Of a DNA stretch of 64,000 nucleotides, positions 50,328 to 58,239 are shown piece by piece (the first letter of the stretch is position 1; each line of letters begins with the position of its first letter). Both the position numbers and the translations under genes were made by a program. The notes below the pieces were generated by a model, which did no database searches, was not told the DNA's origin, and saw only the letters and a list, made by a program, of their open reading frames with translations. Source of the DNA: Alistipes excrementigallinarum (GTDB taxonomy: Bacteria > Bacteroidota > Bacteroidia > Bacteroidales > Rikenellaceae); contig DXIP01000023.1 of NCBI GenBank assembly GCA_019112825.1, positions 186,001 to 250,000 on the forward strand. Direction: 5' to 3'.

Positions 50328-51452
50328 ATGAAATTTAATATGAACAGACGTTTCGCCCTCCTTTCGCTTGCCGCGCTGCTCGCTCTGAGCGGCTGCAGCG
50401 AGTGGACCGACATGGAGAGCGTGACCATCAAGGAGCCCCAGGTGGAGAAGAGCGAGGCCTACATGCAGGCCATCCGCGACTACAAGGCTTCGGAACACAA
50501 GGTGCTCATCGGCTGGTTCGACAACGTGGCCCTTCCGGGCGACCGCTCCCAGCATCTGACCGTGCTGCCCGACAGCATCGACATCGTCGTGCTGCAGCAC
50601 CCCGAACTCATCACGGAGGCTCTGGCCGCCGAGGCGGCCGAAATCCGCACCCGGATGGGTACGCGGACGCTCTGTAGCGTCAGCTTCGCCGAGCTCGAGG
50701 CGGCCTTCGAGGCGCAGCAGCAGACGACCCCCGCGGCCGACGAGAGCGGTGAAGAGGGCGGAGACGAGGGCTCCGGCCAGGAGGGTGGCGATGGCGGCGA
50801 TGAGGGCGGCGAACAGCCTCAGGAGCCCGCAGCCGACGCCTTCACGCTCTTCTGCAACGATTACGTGGCCCGCGTCATGGCGCTCTGCGATACGTGGGCG
50901 CTCGACGGCGTGAGCGTCGCCTACGACGGCCGCAGCACCACGCAGATGCCCGACGCGGAGAAGGAGAGCTACCTCTCCCGCCAGCAGGCCTTCCTTGCGG
51001 CCGTGGCCGCATGGCGCACCGCCCATCCCGACCGGATGCTGCTCTTCGAGGGAACGCCCCAGTACCTGGCCGACGCCTCGCTGCTCGAGGGGTGCGACTA
51101 CATCATCCTCAAGATGTTCACGCAGACGACCGTTGCCGACCTCGACCGTGCGCTCCGTCTGGCGCTTACCGACAACGTCCCCTCGGACCGGATTGTCATC
51201 GGCGTGGAGTCATGGCCGCTCGATGCGGCAGACACCAAGACCGGCCGCTTCCAGACCGAGGAGGGCAAGGAGGGGCGTGCCGTCATCGAGGTGGCCCGCT
51301 GGATGAATCGCTACGACGCCGGCTGCTCGAAGTCGGGCCTGGCGGTGAACCATCTCCAGTACGACTATTTCAACCCCTATCGCATTTACCAATATACGCG
51401 TGAGGCCATCGGTCTGATGAACTACGCGCCCAAAACCACTACCGAATTATGA
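50328..51452 (+). CDS. GH18-like surface lipoprotein lacking catalytic residues
   Basis: A 374-residue lipoprotein (lipobox LALSGC). The fold is that of the BT1044/BT3986-like GH18 group, with LIGWFDNVALPGDRSQ near the start. The strand carrying the active site reads LDGVSVAYDG (Asp193, Ser196, Ala198, Asp200), where an active enzyme has D-x-x-D-x-D-x-E. Both assisting Asp and the acid Glu are therefore absent, and it is probably a glycan-binding protein. Residues about 131-172 form an acidic Gly/Glu/Asp-rich insertion, unusual for this fold. It lies between susD and a DUF1735 protein and overlaps the latter (ATGA). Confidence 0.82.
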   Translation: MKFNMNRRFALLSLAALLALSGCSEWTDMESVTIKEPQVEKSEAYMQAIRDYKASEHKVLIGWFDNVALPGDRSQHLTVLPDSIDIVVLQHPELITEALAAEAAEIRTRMGTRTLCSVSFAELEAAFEAQQQTTPAADESGEEGGDEGSGQEGGDGGDEGGEQPQEPAADAFTLFCNDYVARVMALCDTWALDGVSVAYDGRSTTQMPDAEKESYLSRQQAFLAAVAAWRTAHPDRMLLFEGTPQYLADASLLEGCDYIILKMFTQTTVADLDRALRLALTDNVPSDRIVIGVESWPLDAADTKTGRFQTEEGKEGRAVIEVARWMNRYDAGCSKSGLAVNHLQYDYFNPYRIYQYTREAIGLMNYAPKTTTEL

Positions 51453-52636
51453 CGTCGAACCGCATATTCATGACTTTAGCCTTCGCCGCCGCTGCGCTTC
51501 TGGCCGGCGGATGTGCGAACGAGGACCTCAACGAGCACCACTTCGACAACCGGCTCTACCTCGACGGTGAGTCGACCGTCACCACGCTGCTGCTCAAGAA
51601 GGATGTCCCCTCCTATACGGTGCAGCTGATGGCTGCCATGGCCCTGCCCGAGTCGCAGGCCGTCGAGGTGGAGTTCGCGGCCGACCCGTCGCTGGTCGAC
51701 CACTACAACCTCGCCTACGGAGCCGAGGCCGTCGCGCTGCCCGCCGAGAACTACACGCTCTCGGCCACCGAGTCGGTCATCGGCGCGGGAAGCGTCGCCT
51801 CGGTGCCCGTCGAGCTCTCCTTCACGGGGCTTGACCTGCTGCCCGGCCAGCAGCTCTACGTGCTGCCCGTCACCATCGTGCGTGCCACGGTGCCCGTACT
51901 CGAGAGCCGCCGCACGTTCTACTACCTCTTCCGCGAGGGTGCGCTCATCAACGTCGTGGGCGAAATGGAGAAAAACTACCTCGACGTCAACTGGGTCAAT
52001 GCCGACGTGGTGAACAACCTCACGGCGATGACCGTCGAGGCGCTGGTCTACGCCCGGGACTTCGACCGCGAAATCTCGACGCTGATGGGCATCGAGGGGA
52101 AGTTCCTGCTGCGCTTCGGCGACGCTACCTACAACCCCGGACAGCTGCAGGTGGTCAACGGCAGCACCAAGTTCCCCGACAAGGATGACTCGAAGGCGAT
52201 TCCCACCAACGAGTGGGTTCACATCGCCGTGACCTACCAGTCGACGGGCGAGATTTGCATCTACGTCAACGGCGTGCTGCAGTCCGAGGGCAAGTGCGGC
52301 AGCGGTGCGGTGAACTGGGGCACCTACGTTCCGCCCTACCTGGAGACCGCCAGCAAGCGCGGCTTCCACATCGGCTACTCCTACACCGACGAGCGCTACT
52401 TTGCCGGCAACCTCTCGGAGGTGCGCATCTGGAACCGCGTGCTGAGCGCCGATGAAATCAACGCGACCAACCACTTCTACTGGGTAGACCCGGCCAGCGA
52501 CGGACTGGTGGCCTACTGGAAATTCGACGACGGCGAGGGCAACACCGTCCGCGACCACAGCGGCAACGGCAACGACGCCCGCTCGTTCGCCACGATGGAG
52601 TGGAAGCAGGTCGAGCTGCCCCGGACCGATAAATAA
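51449..52636 (+). CDS. DUF1735 and LamG domain surface lipoprotein
   Basis: A 395-residue lipoprotein (lipobox LLAGGC). Residues about 35-160 form a DUF1735 domain (YTVQLMAAMALPESQAVEVEF, VPVELSFTGLDLLPGQQLYVLPV). The rest is a concanavalin-like LamG/pentraxin domain with WVHIAVTYQSTGEICIYVNG and GNLSEVRIWNRVLSADEI, followed by DGLVAYWKFDDGEGN. These are surface glycan-binding proteins in N-glycan PULs. Its start overlaps the previous stop, and the endoglycosidase gene follows after 20 bases. Confidence 0.9.
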   Translation: MTSNRIFMTLAFAAAALLAGGCANEDLNEHHFDNRLYLDGESTVTTLLLKKDVPSYTVQLMAAMALPESQAVEVEFAADPSLVDHYNLAYGAEAVALPAENYTLSATESVIGAGSVASVPVELSFTGLDLLPGQQLYVLPVTIVRATVPVLESRRTFYYLFREGALINVVGEMEKNYLDVNWVNADVVNNLTAMTVEALVYARDFDREISTLMGIEGKFLLRFGDATYNPGQLQVVNGSTKFPDKDDSKAIPTNEWVHIAVTYQSTGEICIYVNGVLQSEGKCGSGAVNWGTYVPPYLETASKRGFHIGYSYTDERYFAGNLSEVRIWNRVLSADEINATNHFYWVDPASDGLVAYWKFDDGEGNTVRDHSGNGNDARSFATMEWKQVELPRTDK

Positions 52637-52656
52637 CCCCTAAAACGAATCAACCC

Positions 52657-54081
52657 ATGAACATACTGCATAAATTAGCCGCCGGATGCCTGCTCGGATG
52701 CTGGGCCTTCGCGGCGGTCTCCTGCACCGACGACATCTCGATTCCGGGCTCGGAGCAGAACGGAGGCGCGGCCGGTGAGCAAGGAATCGAAGCCTACCTC
52801 CAGAGCGAGAGCGGCAAGAGCGAAACGACGGTCGAACTGCGCGGCCAGGCCGTGCGGAGCACCGTGCGGCTGGGTCTGACCCACGTGGCCGGCCGTGCCG
52901 TGGATGCCACGCTGCGCGTGGCGCCCGAGCTGGTGGAGGCCTACAACGAGGAGCATGAGACCTCGTTCGAACTCTTCCCCGAGAGCCAGGTTTCGCTCGA
53001 GGAGAACGGAGCCGTGCTGATTGGCCCCGAGGATGTCTTCTCGGACTACATGGCCCTCAACCTGATGCCGGGCGAGGGTGCGGTCGAGGGGCAGACCTAC
53101 CTGCTGCCCGTCTCCTTCGACGTCAAGACCGCGGGCATTGCCCCGGCCGCCGACCGCAAGGCGCTCTATCTGCTGGTGAAGGTCTCGGGCGCGCGTCCCG
53201 ATACGACCAAGCCGGGCGGCTTTACGATGGTCTCCTACTTCGAGGTCAACGACATGAACCCGCTCAACGCCGTGAACTACTTCCTGGCCGACAGCGGCAA
53301 ACCCTTCTTCGACATCGTCAACATCTTTGCGGCGAACATCAACTACGACGCCGCGAGCGGCCGTGCCTACGTCCACTTCAACGACAACGTCGCCCACCTG
53401 CTGGCCAATCGCGACAAGTACATCGCGCCGCTGCAGGCACTCGGCATCCGCGTCTGCCTGACGATTCTGGGCAACCACGACCGCATCGGCGTGGCCAACC
53501 TCTCGGCCGAGGGCGCGCGCGAGTTCGCCCGCGAGCTGCGCGTGGTGGTCGATACCTACGGGCTGGACGGTGTCGACTTCGACGACGAGTGGAGCGACTA
53601 CCCCTCGCGTGCGGACGAAGCTCCGGGCTTCCTCGTCCCCTCGTCGGAGCTCTACGGCCGTCTGCTCATCGAGACGCGCCGCGTGATGCCCGACAAGCTG
53701 GTGACGCTCTACGCCTACGGCCACACCTCGTTCTACAACCCGATTGACGGCAAGCGCATCGGCGAGGTGGTCGACTATGCATGGAACAGCTCCTACCTCT
53801 ACGCCGACTACAACTCGATGAAGAACTTCCTGGGGCTGATGCCCGGGCAGTGGGGGCCCTATTCCATCTGCCTGAACCCCGATTCCGACCAGTACACGGG
53901 CGACTCGCTTTCCGATGCGGAGATTCAGAAGCTGCACGAGGGTGGCTACGGCGTGATGGTGTGGTATGACCTGCGCACCGACAAGCGCCAGAGCTACGTG
54001 GGGCGCTTCTCGCAGGTGTCGAGCGTGGTCTACGGCGAGCAGACCGTCAAGCGCGGATATGATTACGGCAAGGATTGGTAA
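52657..54081 (+). CDS. GH18 endo-beta-N-acetylglucosaminidase (Endo-H/F type)
   Basis: A 474-residue lipoprotein (signal ending in AAVSC). The N-terminal DUF1735 domain runs to about residue 165. The GH18 catalytic domain carries the complete motif D-G-V-D-F-D-D-E (Asp304, Asp307, Asp309, Glu311), with Glu311 the expected acid/base. Secondary features are VCLTILGNHD upstream and YAWNSSYL and GVMVWYDLRTD downstream. Enzymes of this group cut the chitobiose core of N-glycans, leaving one GlcNAc on the protein. Together with the GH92 and GH130 genes this predicts high-mannose N-glycan as the substrate. Confidence 0.93.
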   Translation: MNILHKLAAGCLLGCWAFAAVSCTDDISIPGSEQNGGAAGEQGIEAYLQSESGKSETTVELRGQAVRSTVRLGLTHVAGRAVDATLRVAPELVEAYNEEHETSFELFPESQVSLEENGAVLIGPEDVFSDYMALNLMPGEGAVEGQTYLLPVSFDVKTAGIAPAADRKALYLLVKVSGARPDTTKPGGFTMVSYFEVNDMNPLNAVNYFLADSGKPFFDIVNIFAANINYDAASGRAYVHFNDNVAHLLANRDKYIAPLQALGIRVCLTILGNHDRIGVANLSAEGAREFARELRVVVDTYGLDGVDFDDEWSDYPSRADEAPGFLVPSSELYGRLLIETRRVMPDKLVTLYAYGHTSFYNPIDGKRIGEVVDYAWNSSYLYADYNSMKNFLGLMPGQWGPYSICLNPDSDQYTGDSLSDAEIQKLHEGGYGVMVWYDLRTDKRQSYVGRFSQVSSVVYGEQTVKRGYDYGKDW

Positions 54082-54101
54082 CGAAAAGCGTATTTGGAAC
54101 A

Positions 54102-55622
54102 ATGAAAAGAATGATGATAGCGTTTGCAGCGGCGGCGATGCTGTTGGCCGGCTGCAGCGAGGAGAATACCGAAGCGCCGGTAACGCCCGAGGTGACCGAC
54201 TGGATTGAGGTCACGGGCGGCGAACAGGAGCCGCTCCCGGCCGCCGGCACCGAGTTCGCGGTGACGGTCAAGAGCAGCGGCGACTGGCGGCTGACCGGCA
54301 GGAAGGAGTGGTGCCGCCCCGATGTGACGGAGGGCGCGGCGGGTGCCGAGGTGCACTTCACCGTCGACGAGAACACCGGCTACGAGGCCCGCAGCGTGGT
54401 CTACACCTTCATGAGCGGCGGCAAGTCGTGCAAGATGACCGTCAGCCAGGAAGGCGGCGTGGTGGTCGAGGCCGACAAGGACCGCTACGAGGTGGCATCG
54501 GCCGGCGGCGAGTTCCGCATCCGCATCGATGCGAACGTGGCCCTGACTTGGGAGCTCGACCCGTCGTGCAGCGACTGGGTGAGCGACACGACCCCCGTTT
54601 CGCGTGCCGGCATGCCCGAGCGTTCGTACATCTATCTGACCGTGGCCGAGAATACGACCTATGCGGCCCGCGAAGGTCTGCTGCGCGTGACGGGCGAGGG
54701 CGGCCAGACGCGTGAGATTACCGTGGCCCAGCTGCAGAACGATGCGATTCTGGTCGACTCCGACACCTATTCGGTCGAGCCCGAGGGTGGCGTCATTACC
54801 GTCCAGGTCGACGCCAACGTCGACTATACGGTCGAGATTCCCGCCGAGGCTGCCTCGTGGTGCCGCCATACGTCGAGCGAGGAGTCGGCGGGGGAGGGTC
54901 CCCTGCGCCGTACGGTCGAGACCTTCGAGGTCGACGAAGCCTCGATGACGCGCAACGCCGTGGTGGTGCTGCGTGCGGTCGAGGGGGGTGCGACGGCCAA
55001 CGTGAACATCTCGCAGATTGTCGAGTCGGACGCTCCGATTGTCGACGTGCCCGATGAGGCCTTCCGCAACTTCCTGCTCCAGAAGGGCTATGTCGTGGCG
55101 GCCGACGGCACGAAGTGCCAGCTCACGGATGCCGGCATGGAGCTCCAGGAGATGGATTGCAGCGGTCTGAAGATTGAGTCCCTGAAGGGTATCGAGGGCT
55201 TCACGGAGCTCGTCTCGCTCAACTTCACCAACAACATGGTCAAGGAGGTCGACCTCTCGGCCAACACGAAGCTGAGCGACCTGAAGTTCGAGACCAACCC
55301 CGTCGAGCTGATGAACCTGGGCGATGCGCCGGTGATGCTGGTCGACATCTCGGGAACGAAGCTCCAGGTCGGCGAGAAGTGGTGGGAGATGGTCTATCCG
55401 CCGAAGTTCACCCTCATCAGCTCGCAGCCGCTCGAGGTGAAGGCCGGCGACAACTGCGTCTGCACGAAGTTCGACATGACGCAGGTGCCCAACCTCAAGC
55501 GCATCGACGTTTCGTACATTACCTATGCAGGTTATATTCTCTACCTGAAGCGGGGCGTGCACTCCGAGGATGTGGTTTACCGCGGCACGACGTCGTCCGT
55601 GGAAATCGTGTGGGTGGATTGA
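54102..55622 (+). CDS. BACON and leucine-rich repeat surface lipoprotein
   Basis: A 506-residue lipoprotein (MKRMMIAFAAAAMLLAGC). Three BACON-like beta domains follow each other (about residues 22-112, 113-207 and 208-310), each with the pattern of a sensitive W/C region and a closing ITVAQ or MTVSQ strand. The C-terminal part (about 325-450) has irregular leucine-rich repeats (QEMDCSGLKIESLKGIEGF, then LVSLNFTNNMVKEVDLSAN). BACON modules occur in carbohydrate-active proteins and mucin-associated proteins. It is probably a surface glycan- or glycoprotein-binding component. The start at 54102 is chosen for the lipoprotein signal. A terminator follows. Confidence 0.85.
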   Translation: MKRMMIAFAAAAMLLAGCSEENTEAPVTPEVTDWIEVTGGEQEPLPAAGTEFAVTVKSSGDWRLTGRKEWCRPDVTEGAAGAEVHFTVDENTGYEARSVVYTFMSGGKSCKMTVSQEGGVVVEADKDRYEVASAGGEFRIRIDANVALTWELDPSCSDWVSDTTPVSRAGMPERSYIYLTVAENTTYAAREGLLRVTGEGGQTREITVAQLQNDAILVDSDTYSVEPEGGVITVQVDANVDYTVEIPAEAASWCRHTSSEESAGEGPLRRTVETFEVDEASMTRNAVVVLRAVEGGATANVNISQIVESDAPIVDVPDEAFRNFLLQKGYVVAADGTKCQLTDAGMELQEMDCSGLKIESLKGIEGFTELVSLNFTNNMVKEVDLSANTKLSDLKFETNPVELMNLGDAPVMLVDISGTKLQVGEKWWEMVYPPKFTLISSQPLEVKAGDNCVCTKFDMTQVPNLKRIDVSYITYAGYILYLKRGVHSEDVVYRGTTSSVEIVWVD

Positions 55623-55648
55623 TGGTGTTTCGACCCGATTTGCAGGGT

Positions 55649-55687
55649 GCGGGCGTTCGGTCTTCGGCCGGACGCCCGCTCTTTTTC
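55649..55687 (+). terminator. Terminator after the BACON/LRR gene, inside the PUL
   Basis: An 8-bp outer stem (55649-55656 with 55672-55679), extended by an inner partly paired part, is followed by TCTTTTT. It splits the PUL into a surface-protein operon and an enzyme/transport operon. Confidence 0.8.
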
Positions 55688-55769
55688 CGGCGGCGGGGCG
55701 CGGGGTGGCGGCACTGCGGAATCGTTGCGTAATGTCCCGGCCGAATGTGTGAAACTCCCGAATTTTTTG

Positions 55770-55777
55770 TATCTTTG
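55770..55777 (+). promoter_or_regulatory. -7 promoter box of the MFS-GH130-GH92 operon
   Basis: TATCTTTG lies 44 bases upstream of the MFS start, directly after the PUL internal terminator. The -33 box is weak. It suggests that the second half of the PUL has a housekeeping-type promoter in addition to any read-through. Confidence 0.65.
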
Positions 55778-55820
55778 TCCCCGGATTTTATCCCCACAAA
55801 CCTACATCCTTTAGACCTGA

Positions 55821-57167
55821 ATGAAACCGGTACATGCCCAATCCACGAAACACTCGCCTCTGGCGTGGGTTCCGACTCTTTACTTTGCCATGGGCCTCCC
55901 GTTCGTGGTGCTCAACATGGTCTCGGCGGTGATGTTCAAGGACCTTGAAATCTCCGACGCGCAGATTGCCTTCTGGACCTCGCTCATCATGTGGCCCTGG
56001 ACCATCAAGTTCCTCTGGAGCCCCTTCCTCGAGATTTTCCGCAACAAGAAGTTCTTCGTCGTGCTGACGCAGCTGGCCAGCGGCGTGCTCTTCGGCGTGG
56101 GTGCGCTGGCACTCCACCTGCCGTCGTTCTTCGCCATCACGATTGCCATCTTCGCCGTCATCGCCTTCAGCGGCGCGACGCACGACATCGCGGCCGACGG
56201 CGTCTACATGTCGGAGCTCTCGACGCAGGACCAGGCCAAGTACATCGGCTGGCAGGGGGCCTTCTACAACCTGGCCAAGCTGGTGGCCACGGGCGGACTG
56301 GTCTGGTTCGCCGGCTGGCTCTTCAACCGCTTCGCCCCCGATGCCGCGAGCGACGTGGCGGCCTACCGCCATGCGTGGACCATCGTGCTGGTGATTCTGG
56401 GCGCCATCATGGTCGCCGCCGGCCTGTGGCACATCCGCGTGCTGCCGCTGGGCGGCGCCCCCGCTTCGGGCGCACACTCGCTGCGCGAGGGGCTCGACGG
56501 CCTGCGGGAGGTCATCACCTCGTTCTTCGCCAAGCGCCACATCTGGTACTACATCGCCTTCATCATCCTCTACCGTCTGGGCGAGGGCTTCGTGATGAAG
56601 ATTGTCCCCCTCTTCCTCAAGGCCGACACCTCGATTGGCGGTCTTGGGCTGAGCAACCAGCAAATCGGCCTCTACTACGGCTCGTTCGGCGCCGGCGCCT
56701 TCCTGCTGGGCTCGCTGCTGGCCGGATACTTCATCGCGGGCCGCGGCCTGAAGCGGACGCTCTTCACGCTCTGCTGCATCTTCAACATCCCCTTTGCGGT
56801 CTATGCGCTGCTGGCACTCTTCCAGCCCTCGTCGATGTGGCTGGTGGGCGGCGGCATCGTCCTGGAGTACTTCGGCTACGGCTTCGGCTTCGTGGGCCTC
56901 ACGCTCTTCATGATGCAGCAGGTGGCCCCGGGCAAGCACCAGATGGCCCACTACGCCTTCGCTTCGGGCATCATGAACCTCTCGGTGATGGTCACCGGCA
57001 TGGCCTCGGGCTTCCTGAGCGACCTGTTGGGCTACAAGTTCTTCTTCATCGCCGTGATGTTCGCCACCATTCCGGCCTTCCTCATCACGTGGTTCGTCCC
57101 CTTCACCCACCCCGACGGCAAGGAGGTCTCGTCGAGCGAGCTGAACGAGGAGCTGAAGAACGACTGA
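55821..57167 (+). CDS. MFS transporter, predicted Man-GlcNAc permease
   Basis: A 448-residue inner-membrane protein with about twelve helices (LGVGAL..., AFSGATHDIAADGVYMSELS, GFVMKIVPLFLKADTSIGG). The segment ATHDIAADGVYM... resembles the AmpG-like/SLC33-like branch of MFS carriers. In N-glycan PULs such a permease is paired with a GH130 phosphorylase and is thought to take the disaccharide Man-beta-1,4-GlcNAc into the cytoplasm. The GH130 gene follows here after 57 bases. Substrate assignment rests on this context. Confidence 0.88.
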   Translation: MKPVHAQSTKHSPLAWVPTLYFAMGLPFVVLNMVSAVMFKDLEISDAQIAFWTSLIMWPWTIKFLWSPFLEIFRNKKFFVVLTQLASGVLFGVGALALHLPSFFAITIAIFAVIAFSGATHDIAADGVYMSELSTQDQAKYIGWQGAFYNLAKLVATGGLVWFAGWLFNRFAPDAASDVAAYRHAWTIVLVILGAIMVAAGLWHIRVLPLGGAPASGAHSLREGLDGLREVITSFFAKRHIWYYIAFIILYRLGEGFVMKIVPLFLKADTSIGGLGLSNQQIGLYYGSFGAGAFLLGSLLAGYFIAGRGLKRTLFTLCCIFNIPFAVYALLALFQPSSMWLVGGGIVLEYFGYGFGFVGLTLFMMQQVAPGKHQMAHYAFASGIMNLSVMVTGMASGFLSDLLGYKFFFIAVMFATIPAFLITWFVPFTHPDGKEVSSSELNEELKND

Positions 57168-57224
57168 CGTGCGGCGACACGATTTGAAAAAAGGAAAAGA
57201 TAACCAATAAACAAGCGTAAATTC

Positions 57225-58235
57225 ATGAACAGCAATCTGAAAATCGCAGGTCCGGCGCTTCCGGACATGCCGTGGGAGGAGCGTCCCGCCGGCTCGAAAG
57301 AGGTGCTCTGGCGCTATTCGGCCAACCCGATTATCCCGCGCAACCTGCTTTCGACCTCGAACAGCATCTTCAACTCGGCGGTCGTTCCCTTCAAGAACGG
57401 CAAGTACAACTATGCGGGTGTCTTTCGCTGCGACGACACCAACCGCCGGATGCGGATTCACGTCGGCTTCTCGGTCAACGGCATCGACTGGGACATCGAG
57501 GAGGAGGATTTCCACCTCGAGGGTGCCGACCCCGAAGTGGGGGAGTGGGTCTACGGCTATGACCCGCGTGTGGCCAAAATCGACGACAAGTACTACGTGA
57601 CGTGGTGCAACGGCTACCACGGCCCCACCATCGGCGTGGCCTGGACGACCGACTTCAAGACCTTCCACCAGCTGGAGAACGCCTTCCTGCCCTACAACCG
57701 CAACGGCGTGATGTTCCCCCGCAAGATTAACGGCAAGTTCGCCATGCTGTCGCGTCCGAGCGACACGGGCCACACCCCCTTCGGCGACATCTTCTACTCC
57801 GAAAGCCCCGACATGGAGTACTGGGGACACCACCGCCACGTGATGTCGCCCGCCGCATTCGAGGTGAGCGCCTGGCAGTGCATGAAAATCGGTGCGGGCC
57901 CCATCCCCATCGAGACCTCGGAGGGGTGGCTGCTCTTCTACCACGGCGTGCTGCGCTCGTGCAACGGCTATGTCTACGCCTTCGGCTCGGCGCTGCTCGA
58001 CCTCGACCAGCCCTGGAAGGTGCTGGCCCGCAGCGGCCCGTATCTGATTACGCCGCAGATGCCCTACGAGTGCATGGGCGACGTGCCCAACGTCACCTTC
58101 CCCTGCGCGGCGCTGCATGACCCCGAGACGGGCCGCGTGGCCGTCTACTACGGCTGCGCCGACACGGTGACGGGCCTGGCATTCGGCTACATCCCCGAAA
58201 TCATCGAATTTACGAAGAAGAACTCAATCCTGTAG
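57225..58235 (+). CDS. GH130 beta-1,4-mannosyl-GlcNAc phosphorylase
   Basis: A 336-residue cytoplasmic five-bladed propeller enzyme. There is no signal peptide. The catalytic Asp is expected in GYDPRVAKIDDKYYVTW. The start NPIIPRN, the phosphate/substrate residues in RNGVMFPRKINGKFAMLSRPSD, and GAGPIPIETSEGWLLFYHGV are all typical of GH130. Family members of N-glycan loci (UhgbMP type, GH130_2) split Man-beta-1,4-GlcNAc with phosphate into mannose-1-phosphate and GlcNAc. It lies between the permease gene and the first GH92 gene (4 bases). Confidence 0.93.
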   Translation: MNSNLKIAGPALPDMPWEERPAGSKEVLWRYSANPIIPRNLLSTSNSIFNSAVVPFKNGKYNYAGVFRCDDTNRRMRIHVGFSVNGIDWDIEEEDFHLEGADPEVGEWVYGYDPRVAKIDDKYYVTWCNGYHGPTIGVAWTTDFKTFHQLENAFLPYNRNGVMFPRKINGKFAMLSRPSDTGHTPFGDIFYSESPDMEYWGHHRHVMSPAAFEVSAWQCMKIGAGPIPIETSEGWLLFYHGVLRSCNGYVYAFGSALLDLDQPWKVLARSGPYLITPQMPYECMGDVPNVTFPCAALHDPETGRVAVYYGCADTVTGLAFGYIPEIIEFTKKNSIL

Positions 58236-58239
58236 GCCG

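Noticed and set aside
50328..51452. GH18-like gene as a pseudogene
   Set aside because: The frame is intact with a good signal peptide and operon position. Loss of catalytic residues without frameshift indicates a binding role.
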